Source: Fomitopsis serialis
Lineage: Eukaryota; Basidiomycota; Agaricomycetes; Polyporales; Fomitopsidaceae
Direction: 5' to 3'
Assembly (NCBI RefSeq): GCF_022376445.1
Contig: NW_025955259.1
Coordinates: 1 to 48,820 of the forward strand
DNA: 48,820 bases
Numbering within the stretch: the first letter of the stretch is position 1; each line of letters begins with the position of its first letter. This document shows, piece by piece, positions 8,276-19,391 of this stretch. A program made the translations under genes and the position numbers. A model generated the notes under the pieces. The model was not told the DNA's origin, did no database searches, and saw nothing but the letters and a program-made list of their open reading frames with translations.

Positions 8276-11086
8276 TTACTTCTGGTTGGCTGCCTGGACG
8301 AGGAGGGCCTTCTCCTTCAACACAGACGGGTAACTGTTCATGAGATGCGCCAATGGGCGGAGATCGTCCCGGTCAAGGAGGGCAATTGTGATCTTAGGCT
8401 ACGTGGAGACCGCTGTCAGCCAGGCTCCCGTGCGAGGGCGGAATGCACTTACTGCTCCCTTGATACCGAAAGCCTTCACAACACGGAAACTAAATGGATA
8501 CAATGAGGCACCGCGGAGCAGGAGTGGTGTGAGAACGTACATCTTATCGCCCAGCTGCTGCTTCTGCTGCTGAATGGGCTTGTCCATTAAGCCGTCCATA
8601 AAGTCGTCGGTGGCTTTCACCACCAGCGGGTCCGCCTTGGGCAGCGGCAGGCCCGTCGCGGACGACGAGTTCGCGATCCTGATGATCTCAGACGCGGGCA
8701 GGCGGGCGAGCGACGCAATCGTGTGCGTCGTCGATGCGGCCGTGCTGCTCGGCGTCTCAGGCATCGGCGACGCAGCTGCAGAAGGGCCACGGGACGACAT
8801 GTCCGGCGTTCTCGGGGAGGCATCCATGGGCGCGATCTTCCGCGCCTGGGGCGTCACCGGCGGCTCAGGGACTGACTTGGCGGGCGTCTCGTCTTCCTCC
8901 ACGTCGAGCACCATCTTCGCGTCTGCGAGCTTCGCGCGGAGCACCTCCACGTTGAAGAGGCACATTGCGCGCTCGCGCTTCGGCAGGCTCATGAGCAGGT
9001 CAGTGAGCTCCGCGACCCGGGTCGACTCGAGCTTCGCCACGGCGACGGCCATTCTCTCTTTCTCGGACGTCGGTGCGACTGAGCCTGATGGCGACTCCGT
9101 GCGTGGGGGCGTTGACAGCGTCGTCGGCATCGAGATCGGCGTTGATGGGTGGTCCGGCGCCGACGCCGTCGCATTGGGGGCAGCAAGATCGAGCGTGCTC
9201 GAGGGCGATGGTGACTTCGATGGTGCTGGTGCTTGGGGACCAGCCTTGGCGGTCTGCACTTGTTCGGCGAGCTTCATAGGGTCCTGGATACCTTGCACAA
9301 CCTCACTGAGGGACAGGCCGACAATTGCGTCGACGACAGATTCAAGTTCGCCGGGTGAGACAGCGTCCATTGCTTTGATGCGTCTGCTGAGCTCGCCAGA
9401 CAGGACTTCTTTCCGGACGACGGGTGAAAGCGCCGACAGGTCGTCGTAGCGCATGGGCAGATTAAGCGTACCTGACAGTGCAGCCTAATACGAAGTTAGT
9501 CGAACGTAGTGTGGAGGACGAAAGGAGCCTACATGGTAGTAGCTGCCCGAGCTTCTCCTCGCGCGATCTGGACGCTCAAGGTTGTGCTGAGCCATGACTG
9601 GGGATCCAAGGGCTGCAGGGTAGCTCCCGGGACTCGGCCAACCAGCATAGCTTTCTCCTGCCTCGCTAGCGGTCGGACTAGTTGCGCCGCTACCGCCCCT
9701 TGGATGACCATTGTGCCCTGCAAAGCGTGCTGCCAGCTTCTCTTGTCGCAGCTGCTTGGGCTCATGCAATCGCACGACGAGCTGTTTTGAACCGAGGATA
9801 ACGCTATTCATTCCGTGCATAGCCGCGGCGGCTACGGTGCGGGCTGAGTGTCCCGAATATTCGGTTCAGAGGAGCAACTTACCTTGATCGGGCGTCTGGT
9901 AGGAAACAAATCCAAATCCACGACTGTCACCATTCTCATTGCGCATCACTCGCGCGCTATGACGGCATGAGCGTCCATACGGGCCGTCAGACACCTGACA
10001 TACCTGACAATCTGGCCAAACTGAAGCGACCCTGTGTCAACAAGTTGTCATAGATTACTCTTCGTGCAGACTCACCTGACGGAAATGCGTGAAAAGGCCA
10101 TTAGAGTCGATACTCGTATCGAGATTCTGCACCTCATTAGTGCCGATCGCAAGGCATTGTTGACAGAGGTGCTTACTTTGATGAAGAGATTGCATGGATC
10201 GATCAATCCACTGTGGCTAGTTGAACCCGGGCCTGACAAGGGCGCCAGCTGCACTTGCTGACCGGGGCCGTGCATAAACGCAGGCGAACGAGGCTGGTAT
10301 GGGGAGGCTCGAGGCGGAGAATACTATCATTGGCGACGTGAGACAGCAACATGTCACCGACGCCACATAGACCAACCTGCGTAGGGTATGGGAGCACCGA
10401 GCCAGTCGGCACAAACGAGGGTGCAGTCGCGTTGAATTCGCTCGTGGCCACACCTGCACGCCTCGGTTGGTACACCTGCACGGCGATATTCTGTCCCTCT
10501 ACGTCGGCGCAATGCATAGCCTCTTCCGCCTCACGCGCGTCCTCCTCACGCCAGTACTCCACGACACCTGTGTCCTTCCCAAACGGCGACTGTGTGCGGA
10601 CAGACGCGAGCGCGCCGTACGGCCTGAAGAGATCATAGAGCTGACCGTCCGTGTAGCCCGGGGGTAGATGCTTGATGAGACGCGGTTGGCATTGGGCGGC
10701 GGTAGCGGGGTCGGCGGCGTGGTGGACGGGTACGGAGAGAGCACCAGCAGCACTGGAGGCGTGAGGCCAGGGATGGGACGCGCCTGCAGCGTCGCGAGAG
10801 CCTTCTCCGCTGCGCAATAGGTAGCAAGTTGCTCGCGGGGACGTGCGCGGAGTGCAGACGTGCCTTTCTCAATGTACTTGAACTCGATCGTGCCCGAGAC
10901 CGGCTTGCTGGAGCCATCGCGCGGGATGTTCGGCCTGAAGGGCGCGCAGGTCTGGAATGAGGGTGCGAGATCCTCGTCCTTCACGTACGCCGGGAGGCCA
11001 GTGATGTAGAGCACGGGCTCGTGGAGGTACGGGTGTGGTTGGTGGCCCATCGTCTCTGTCGTCGGCGGGGCGTAGTCGCTGGACAT
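8276..11086 (-). CDS. rrm4: Rrm4-like RNA-binding protein, three RRMs and three MLLE-like domains (apparent frameshift)
   Basis: Candidate orthologue of Ustilago Rrm4, the key RNA-binding protein of endosome-coupled mRNA transport. Exons: 11086-10864, 10809-10377, 10323-10177, 10126-10076, 10020-10004 (17 nt), 9956-9883, 9831-9533, 9484-8541, 8489-8453, 8398-8276. RRM1 has VLYITGLP and GTIEFKYIEK; RRM2 has RLIKHLPPGYTDG; RRM3 has NLFIKN and the canonical RNP1 RGFGFVSY. A Pro/Ser-rich linker follows, then MLLE-like helices (ALSPVVRKEVLSGELSRRI; LPKRERAMCLFNVEVLRAKL) and a C-terminal MLLE (QQQKQQLGDKIF; KITIALLD). The first intron is GC-AG. Spliced length is 2348 nt, one base short of frame. 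The shift lies at about 10684-10695 in the RRM1-RRM2 linker; with it allowed for, the product is about 782 aa, close to the roughly 790 aa of Rrm4. The shift may be an assembly indel or a real break. Alternative: another splice choice in the linker. Confidence 0.85.
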
Positions 11087-11546
11087 GGTGGCTGGTGAAC
11101 TCAGAGGCAGTCCAGAGGGTATCTTCACCGATTCCGCGACGAGCAAAGGTCCAGGAAACCGAGCCTTGTTTCCTGGCGTGCACGGAACGTGGAGGGCAGG
11201 GAAAAAATGATCAGCTATACCGCCGCTTATGTAACTGCCGCTGGCCGCCAGCGTCCGCCTTGCTGCTCGTCCGCCGGTGGAACGCGATGGCCTCGTGTGC
11301 CCTGGTAAGCGTCGACGCTGCTCTTTCGCAGGACACAAGCAGCCGTGGTCAGCACCCAGAGGCAGGACCGAGTGGGTCGACGCGAACACCGTCAACTTTG
11401 TAAGCGCGATAACATTTCATTATAATGCGTGAGACCCAACTGCCTATTCTGGGCGACGCGTATGTACAATGTGTACGCGTCACTCTGGTCTACGCCCGCT
11501 CGAAGTTGCTCGGAACACATCTCAGTCTGTGTCTTTCACTCTCACC
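11087..11546. promoter_or_regulatory. Shared divergent promoter, rrm4-like / RPN3
   Basis: 460 bp separates the ATG of the minus-strand Rrm4-like gene from the ATG of plus-strand RPN3, a head-to-head pair. The region must contain both 5' UTRs and start sites. I see no convincing TATA box; AACATTTCATTATAATG near 11410-11426 is the only AT-rich spot. Confidence 0.6.
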
Positions 11547-13571
11547 ATGGCCGACGTCGAGATGAAACCTATAGACGAGGAAAAGAAGGAAGAGGATGGA
11601 ACGAAGGACGAGGCCAAGGAGCAGAGCATTCCGCCGCTCACCCCGGTCGCGGAAATCAAGTCCAATGTCGCCCTCATTGAGAGGGCCGTGGCGACCCTCG
11701 AGCCACGCTTCACTCATCGCGTGCTACGGACCTTGGGCGCGTTGCGGAAGAAACTAGACGATAGCGTCCTCAGAGACGCCATCTCGGAGGTGTATACCAC
11801 AGGTGAGTGTGCAGGGTGCCGTAAACCCGAACGCGCACTGAACAGAAGCAGAGTCCCAAACGAAGAAGACATTACTAGGATGGCTTCCTGCAGCATCTGC
11901 GGTGGACCACTGCATGGACATAGACTCTGCCCCCGCACCCAAGCAATCCCAGCCCGAACCTCTACCCGAGGCTGAAGTCTACTTCCGCCTCCTCATCCTC
12001 CATCACCTCCTCACGTCGCCAAACGCGTACAAGCAAGCTCTGGATCTCGCCCACGAAACCATTGACCGGATGCAGTCGCTTAGCAGGCGTAGCATGGATC
12101 CCATCGCTGCGAAGGTGTGGTACGCTGTGGAGCGAACGTACGAGCTCAGTGGTCAGCTCGCAGACGCAAGACCGTAAGTCCCGTTCCTTCTTACCATGAC
12201 ATCGTTCCTATGAAACTTGTCGACCGACGAAAGAAGTGCTGTACGCGCTTTCCGTGCAACCATCCCCTAATCCTCTATATCCCCGATGTTAAGTGAAAAC
12301 GCGGTGTTCCCACCGCGTCGACATTTCGGCTTCGTGGTTGCCTGCGAACTCCGCAGCAGCAGCCCCAGGGGGGCCGAGTCGCCCGGGTGCGAGGGGCAAG
12401 CCCATCTTCTGGTTCAGTATCTACATATACACTTACCCTCTGAACTGCGTGTCGTGAACCGTGGACCGCATCCTGCGTGGTGCACGGGTATTTGCTAGTC
12501 AATGTACATGATCGCTGACGCGTATTCACAGACTGTTCCTCGCCGCACAGCGAACAGCATCCCTTCGGCATGATGACGAGACCCAGGCGTCTCTCATCAA
12601 CCGTCTCCTACGGAGCTACATCCAATACAGCCTCTACGACCAAGCGGACAAGCTCGTCTCAAAGACGACTTTCCCCGTCTCCGCAGGTAACCCGCAATTC
12701 GCGCGGTACCACTACTACCTGGGCCGCATCAAAGCGGTTCAGCTCAATTACACGGCTGCGCATACGAACTTGCAGCAGGCCATCCGCAGGGCACCGCCTG
12801 CGAAGACCGCACCTGGCTTCTACCAGGCGGTGCACAAGCTGTCTGTGGTGGTGGACCTCCTCATGGGTGAGATCCCCGACCGCAGTCTCTTCAGGCACCC
12901 TGTGCTTCAGAAAGCACTCAGCGGGTACTTTGAGATCGTGAAAGGTAGGCTAGTTTACTCAGCGAATGGAACTAGTATTAAGCACCGCGTTTCAGCTGTC
13001 CGCATGGGCTCCCTGTCGCAGTTCCAGTCGACGCTCTCGAAATACGCGTCCCTCTTCGAGCAGGACAGGACCTACACGCTGATCGTGCGCCTGCGGCAGA
13101 ACGTGATCAAGACGGGCATTCGACGGCTCTCGCTCTCGTACTCGCGCATCTCGCTCCGCGACATCTGCGTGAAGCTCCACCTCGACTCGGAGGAGGACGC
13201 GGAGTACATCGTCGGCAAGGCGATCCGCGACGGCGTCATCGAGGGCCGCATCGTGCACGAGAAGGGCTGGATGCAGTGTGGCAGCCAGAAGGGCGGCTAC
13301 GGCCCCGAGGTCAGCGACGTGTTCGCGCGGCGGATCTCGTACTGCTTGGAGCTGCACAACCAGAGCGTGAAGGTGAGCGGAGTGCGCGCTCGCCTATGTC
13401 GGAAGATAGGCTTACACTGTCTTGTAGGCCATGAGATACCCTTTGAACGCGCATCGCAAGGAGCTGGCCGCAGCAGAAGGGGCCCGGGAGCGTGAGAAGG
13501 AGCTTGCGAAAGAGCTGCAGGAGGGCGGTGACCTTGACGATGAGGGCCCTGATCTCGGAGAAGGATTCTGA
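11547..13571 (+). CDS. RPN3: 26S proteasome non-ATPase regulatory subunit Rpn3 (PSMD3)
   Basis: Lid subunit of the 19S regulatory particle with a C-terminal PCI domain, needed for lid assembly and degradation of ubiquitinated proteins. Exons: 11547-11802, 11846-12173, 12532-12944, 12996-13372, 13428-13571; total 1518 nt, 505 aa, normal for the family, frame intact. Signatures: an acidic/Lys-rich N-terminus, PRFTHRVLRTLGALRKKLDD, ARYHYYLGRIKAVQLNYTAA, PEVSDVFARRISYCLELHNQ and the C-terminal AMRYPLNAHRKELAAAEGAR. The PCI winged-helix part reads YSRISLRDICVKLHLDSEED and AIRDGVIEGRIVHEKGWMQ. Intron 1 ends in a tandem NAGNAG acceptor (AACAGAAG), so two isoforms differing by one residue are possible. 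Intron 2 is 358 nt, far longer than the others. Confidence 0.95.
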
Positions 13572-14241
13572 GAGTGCATGTGTATTGAATTTGGGCTTCA
13601 TTGACTGCTTACACCTCATTGTTCGAGGAAACTTTAACCAACTGGAGAACCTGTGGTATACGTCAAGTGTCATGGCCCTGTTGGTTTGAAGTCGTCAAAA
13701 GGTCTTTAAGAGGTTGCACTCGAAAAGTCACTCGCTTGCCACACTAATAAGTTAGTAAGTGTATTCGACTCGAACGCGTAAGTTACTGGCTGAGCGCCAC
13801 ACACGCGTACCTCTGTCACGGTGTGACGTGTCGCGTCCACTGCCGCGACCGCCGTGCCTTCAACTTACGCCCGCCCTCTTCCTCGTTACAGAAGCCGTAT
13901 TCAGCAAGTGTTCAGGCCGTTCAGTGCTTGCCTTGAGTGATCCACCCACTAGCAAGGTCTTCCGACAGCTTTGTGCTAGTTAAGCCTGACCATCCGCGTA
14001 AGTCACCTCTTCAGCAATACTATCCGGCTCAGGCCATCCAGTATACTCAATTAGTGTACAAAGGTACAGGCAAGGATTGCGTTCAACGCGCTTTTGCAGA
14101 CACACGGAACCACGTGTCTTGGACGTTGTACACCCGATTACTAGACAGGGTACGCGCGTCGCGTGCAGCGTCTCAACCATGTACGGTCGTTCATCTTCTG
14201 CACGATCTAGCCTAACTCGCTGCCTACGGGTAGCCGATTTC
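13572..14241. other. Intergenic, RPN3 3' flank and F-box 1 upstream region
   Basis: About 670 bp without a protein-like frame. The plus-strand open frame leading into the F-box gene extends upstream to 14077 but lacks family-like sequence before ATG 14242. Confidence 0.5.
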
Positions 14242-16040
14242 ATGGCGAACAAACCGATGCCCGAAGATACGTTGCCTGTTAGCGCAGCGTCAGACGACGA
14301 CCGTGCGCATTTACGCGGGCGCTCTAGGCAGGAGGCCCAACACCGGGTCTCCGTCGAAGGTCAAGCGTTACAGCGCCGTTCGTTGGACCTAGGCTTCCTG
14401 CATAACTCTACCATCACTTTGAACATGTTGCCAAATGAGATCTTTGTCTCCATCATCCGCCATGCTGTCAGCGGGGAGGACACTATGGCGTGGATAACCA
14501 GGACCATGGGTGTATGCCGTCATTGGAGAGAGACGATTATCCGTACACCCCTCCTATGGACGGACATCCGTTTGTCGGGGAATATGCAGTTCTCGGCGCT
14601 CTGTTTGACACGTTCCAGTGGTGCCACCATCAACTGGTATGTTTCCGAAGCTCATGTGCGACCACCTCCTTTGGACTGGTACTCGGCGACTGGTTCTCTC
14701 CTTGCGTTACATCATACACGGATCAAACACATGCGCATCTATCTCGAGGCAACCATCACGCCCCTTGTTCAGCTGTACTGGCAGTTATCGACGATCGCTT
14801 TGCCCGTGCTGGTTTCGATGGATTTAACGGCTGTCGCTGGGCTTTCTACACAATGGATACCCAGCTACCTCCCAAGTCTCCGACGTCTTTCACTCCATCG
14901 TCTTTCAGTTGATGTCACCCATTTACCCCTGTCGCAACTGACATCCTTGGACCTCAACAACGTCGACTTGCCCTCAAGAAGTCTCGCATCACTTCTGGAC
15001 GTGCTGAAGGCATGCACTTCCTTACAACGGTTTGTCTACGAGGATACCGACGACATGCCAATCAACGAACTCCCCGTCGCCGCAGATAACAGAGTGTCAC
15101 TGCCACATATTCGACACTTCTGTATAACTGCAACCTCGGCACATACATCAAGCTTGCTTGTACACATCCTACTAGCCAAGCAAACTCGTGTCGTGCTATA
15201 TCCGAACGACTTCCACCCGCCGCAGGACGAGAACCACATACCCGTGCTCAATACTTTCTTGCCGCGAGACTCAGCGTACTGGCCAGCTATGAAGGACTTA
15301 ACCCACATAATGGTGTGGTGGTACGCGCGCGACGGTCTTACTATCTACGCGGATCACGAAACTACGGAGTTCTGGGAGTTGCGCCCTTGGAGGTCTCTCG
15401 ACTACGTAAACTTGGGTACCGATACAGATGAGCTCTCCCCCGTACCGGCACTCGTCATTGAACATCTCCAGATAGACTGGCCCTACCCTTCATGCACTGC
15501 TGAACCACTTCGAGCTGTCGTAGAAGAGCTAGGTGACTTCTTCCCGGTATCCGCGAAGACCTTTGTCCTCCGTGGATATGCGGAAGAGATCCCCACGGAG
15601 ACTTGGACCGAACCCTAGCCACATTCTCTGCCATCGAGCACTTCGAAATCATCGCGGAAGCAGACGCCATGTGCAGCTTTCCTCTGGCACTTAGGCCGAC
15701 ATCAACTGGGATTCCTTGCCCTCGCCTGCGAGAGCTCGTGCTGCGATACGAAGCAGGCGCAGAGCTGAGAGACAGCAGCTGGCGGATGCTGGACGACCTT
15801 CGTGTGGTATTGCAGGAGCGCGTCGGCGGAGGCTCGCGGCTGCAGTCTCTCATCCTTCAATTGGACCCTCCACCGGAAGTTGAAGTTTTCAGACTGTTCA
15901 GGCAGTCAACGTTGTTAACGGCTACCGGTCGGTGGCCACCCGACTTCGAGGAGATACAGAAGGAATTGGCGCTTTTTGTTGGATCGTTGAAGATCTCTTA
16001 CAGGGGACCGCATGACATGGACTGGCAAACTATCGTATAG
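14242..16040 (+). pseudogene. F-box protein paralogue 1, split by a frameshift
   Basis: F-box proteins bring substrates to SCF ubiquitin ligases through Skp1. ATG 14242 (MANKPMPEDTLPVS) matches the start of the paralogue at 19392 (MANSNESLSEGALL). The F-box lies at about residues 60-110: LNMLPNEIFVSIIRHAV, then MGVCRHWRETIIRTPLLWTD. Leu-rich repeat-like segments follow (YLPSLRRLSLHRLSV; LPLSQLTSLDLNN). The frame stops at TAG 15616-15618, but the paralogue-like sequence continues in the next frame (LATFSAIEHFEIIAEADAM, CPRLRELVLRYEAG) to a stop at 16040. So one base is missing at about 15605-15614. No introns are needed elsewhere. It is a tandem duplicate: MGVCRHWR is encoded by the same 24 bases in both. 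Either a recent pseudogene or an assembly indel. Confidence 0.8.
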
Positions 16041-16589
16041 GTAAGTAGGGTGTACTGAATAATGGTAGTGGTGCGCTTCTCCGTTACGACAATGACGAAA
16101 ATATCAATCATGCATGAATTTGGACTGCAATGAGCATACGAAGATGATTCAGATCACTAAGTACACGATACTCATGCTCTCTATACTGTCATTCCGGTGC
16201 GTCCATGAAGCTGTCAAGTAACTCGTGAGTCCTCTGGATCCGCGTTCCTATATCGAAAGTATTGACTCATATGATAGGAACACCTATATATCACGGTATG
16301 CCTCATTGTAATTGACGCCGTGGTGAGTATCGGTACGACTCATAGCCCTGCAGCTAGATACTGAACTGTGTGCATAGTTGAACCTTTCAAGATCTACATG
16401 CGGATTCGTCATGACGTTGTTGAGACACTTCATCCGATATGTATGCACTGGGCGCCGTACCGATTTGGATTGCTGACTTCAGGGAGGCCATCATGCAGAC
16501 TGCAATCACTGCCACGGACCCAAAATCCATTCCGCTGGCTCTGGGCATCATAGAGCGCAAGGAGAACCCACAAGTTCGACCTGTAGAAC
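16041..16589. other. Intergenic between F-box 1 and tannase pseudogene
   Basis: Convergent 3' flanks; no protein-like frame. Relic sequence of the adjacent esterase may extend into the right end. Confidence 0.45.
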
Positions 16590-18091
16590 GGCGTGCATCC
16601 AATGCATGAACACCGTGAAGTGCCAAGTAGGAAGAGCTCCTCGAACTTGGTCGCGATGATCTGCTCGAGGGCGGTCCCGTTCTCGACCCAGTTCATCAAG
16701 ATTGCATAGTTCACGTCGTGCTCCGCGTCCATATACCTTGGTACGCTGCGTGCGTCGCCCGTTGTCTGTGCTCCCGCGATATACCATTGACGCCCCTGGA
16801 GCAGTGTTGCATGCGTGGATGAGGAAGAAGCGGTAGAAGTCAGACACGCGCACGTTCTGCGGTGCGAGCGTGCGCTAGAGGTGGCCCTAGGAGTAGATCG
16901 ACGATCTGGTCGCGGCCGACGCGTCAGCGAGGCCGCGCTAGTGGATCAGCTTTCCGCCGCAGTCATAGGACAGCGAGAGGTCGTAATCGTCAACGATCAC
17001 AGCAGACGAGATTCTCCCATAGTCGGTCCGGGTCGTCGTAGAGGAAGCGTGCGTGCGCGGTACGCTCGGGTGAGACTCGTTGCTCGTGGTCAGCGCCATG
17101 TCCCACTGAGCCTCGGAGCTGTACGTGAGGTGCAGGAAGACGAACGTCTGGTTGACGTCCGCCCAGTCATTGTAGATCTTGTAGAGCGTATCGATCTGCA
17201 CCCTCGTCAGGCACGCCGACGTGTTCGCGCTGATCGAGTTGCAGAGGTGTGTCTCGGGCCGGAACTTCCATGCGTACGGATTCGTGGTGGTCCCGTCCTC
17301 GAGCCCGTTGACGGCGTCGCACTGGGGGAAGACCTCGCTAGCGATGACGGTGAACAGGCACTCGTTGATGTTGCGCGGCGCGCCGTTCGGGAGGTTATAC
17401 GTCGCGACCTTGAGGTTCCACTGCTGGCGCGTCATCCGCCACGCGGCGCGCCCACGACGACGTCGTCGACGAAGTCGTCCGAGAACATCTGCACGCTCTT
17501 CAGACCCTTTCGCCCGCCCATCGAGCAACCCGCGTAGTCCGAGTACGCGACACTGTCGTTGTAGAGCGCCGCGGTGAGCTGCTTCCCGAGCGACGCGGAG
17601 CCGTGCATTGCGCGCCAGCCCCAGTCGGTACGCTTCCCGGTAGTCTTCAGCGCCCACGCGCCGCCGCGCGGCTGGCTGCTGTCGTCGGGGTGTATGGAGG
17701 AGTGGTGGCCGGTGTTGGTAGAGACAGTCGCGAACCCGTAGTTGAGTCCGTTCGCCATGTCTAACCATGCTACCTGGCCGATGAAGCCACCGTTGCCGTA
17801 TGCGATGAACCTCTCGTCCCATGTGTTGTTGAGCGGGAGCCACAGTCCGAGCTCGAAGGCGGACGAGTCGGACGACGTGAAGTTCACGCAGAGCGCGCAA
17901 AAGGTGAGTCCGGCTGAGACGGAGTCGTACTTGACGAATGTCGAGTTTTCACCATAGGGAACAGCGTGGATGAGCTTTGCGTTGGATGGCACAACGGATG
18001 AGAAGGACGAAGGCGTATAGCGGGACTCAAGTGACTGGGCCGCTGTCAGATCCACTTGCACGCCCACAGCGAGCGAGACGAGGAGCCTCAT
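16590..18091 (-). pseudogene. Tannase/feruloyl esterase family pseudogene
   Basis: Secreted fungal carboxylesterases of this family cleave gallate or ferulate esters in plant material. ATG 18091 is followed by a hydrophobic leader (MRLLVSLAVGVQVDLTAAQS) that could be a signal peptide. Then come LGLWLPLNNTWDERFIAYGN, FATVSTNTGHHSS and the nucleophile motif YAGCSMGGRKGLK. The frame breaks at about 17441-17452 (DDVVVGAP then AWRMTRQQWNLKVAT one frame over), runs to NQTFVFLHLTYSSEAQWDMA and GGKLIH, and hits TAG at 16938. Downstream relics in other frames read RGLADA, VSDFYRFFLIHACN and YAILMNWVENGTALEQII, which match the C-terminal part of the family. At least one frameshift plus several stops make this a true pseudogene. 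Confidence 0.85.
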
Positions 18092-19169
18092 GATTGCAAC
18101 ACCGATAGATAAGTGCCGCCAAATACACTGTGATTGTCAGTATACGGTGCCCGCAAAGTAATACGACAGACTCACGAGGCATACTCAATGAAAACTCGGC
18201 TCGGACACGGATGTTGCTCTTCTAAGTACATGTTATGTAGTACTTGAAGGCTGTTGAAACCTTGTGAGATGAGTCGAAACCGTCAGTCTGCGCTCCTCTC
18301 GCGTGCATCCAGAATGCATATGCTGGCTGCGCGTTGGCGACCATTTTGCTACTAGTACGCGAGGCGTTCGCAGCCTGAGCCTTATGTACGCACGGAAAGA
18401 CCATTGCCAGCCTGAGTACTCCACCTCGGGCGCGATCAGCCTAAACAGCTTCGTTTCCAGAACACAGGCTGTCTATCTCACCTGAGTTAGCATCCGTGCG
18501 CATGAGTACCACAGTGAAGTGACTTTTTGTGACTAGAAATACGACGGACAAAGGACTCGGAACGCAAGGAAGCGGTACCTGCCAGGCTGCCAGTGGTGGC
18601 GCGGACGCTGAGCGCCAACTCTCAGATCCAGATCTCAGACAGCGACCAGCTCACTGGCAGCTACTACTAGTACTACTATCATAGTACTTGGCCACTACTC
18701 TCGTCGGTACATACTTCGACTCTCACAACGTCACTGAAAAAGAGCATACGAAGTCATACAGTCTGAACGGAGTCCGGGACAGACCGTGACGATTTGGTGC
18801 CAGGCCGGCCAATCCTCGTCAGTAAGTACTACGTTTGATTCACAAAGTGTGAATGCCGGTGAAACAGACACATACGAGGACAACCGTCTCAATGTATGTC
18901 TTCCTTGCAGATGTTCTTGCACGAACCAACTACTAGTAGGTTGATTTAGACAAGTTTGCTTGTCCGGGGCCTGCGGGAGGCGCCACCGACACGCCTTGAC
19001 CGATTCGCTTTGACTTCAAAGCACGTTCATAAGACGTCTTTGTTTTCGGTTGCCATGGCTTCCTGAGAACTTCTATCCCTCCTAATCATAAATAAGCTCC
19101 TCCTGCATAGCTTTCTTCACCTGCCGTTTGTATCTCACATCGCGCGGATGTTGAGAACTGCTCTGTTTT
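18092..19169. other. Intergenic, esterase upstream and F-box 2 upstream region
   Basis: About 1.1 kb without a supportable gene. Short CTACTACTAG/TACTACTATCATAGTACTTGG patches near 18660-18690 are the only visible simple repeats. Confidence 0.5.
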
Positions 19170-19220
19170 GAATGTCCTGCCTGTGAGGAAAACACTGTTT
19201 TCCTCACAGGCAGGACATTC
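19170..19220. repeat. 51-bp near-perfect palindrome (25-bp arms, 1-nt centre)
   Basis: Left arm 19170-19194 begins GAATGTCCTGCCTGTGAGGA and right arm 19196-19220 is its exact reverse complement, with a single C at 19195 between them. The pairing stops at the next base on each side, with two more pairs after one mismatch. It lies about 170 bp upstream of the F-box 2 start codon. Such a long perfect inverted repeat is not expected by chance and would form a cruciform or a stable RNA hairpin. Confidence 0.97.
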
Positions 19221-19391
19221 CAAGTTCAAGGCGATCCTCCCTCCTCGTGGCGCCGACGGCCACTGCCTCTAGTTCCTGCCTTTCAACATTGTGACCGCGG
19301 TCCACTCGGGCTACCTCAGCAACGTACGGTTAGTCACCTATCCCGGGATCTGCGATCTTCTGCTGCTCACGGATTTTAAGCGAAGGACTTC

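Noticed and set aside
8574..9449. 291-codon plus-strand open frame
   Set aside because: Shadow of the GC-rich eighth exon of the Rrm4-like gene; Ser/Ala/Thr composition follows from codon bias on the other strand.
10499..11395. 298-codon minus frame read straight through as one exon
   Set aside because: It runs through the GC-AG intron and, after the linker shift, into RRM2 in the wrong frame; the spliced model explains the RRMs better.
12174..12531. C/D snoRNA in the long RPN3 intron
   Set aside because: ATGATCG and CTGA words are present but not in the order or spacing of C and D boxes, and no terminal stem is visible.
16815..17537. 240-codon plus-strand open frame
   Set aside because: Shadow of the esterase pseudogene; Arg/Val-rich and without family features.
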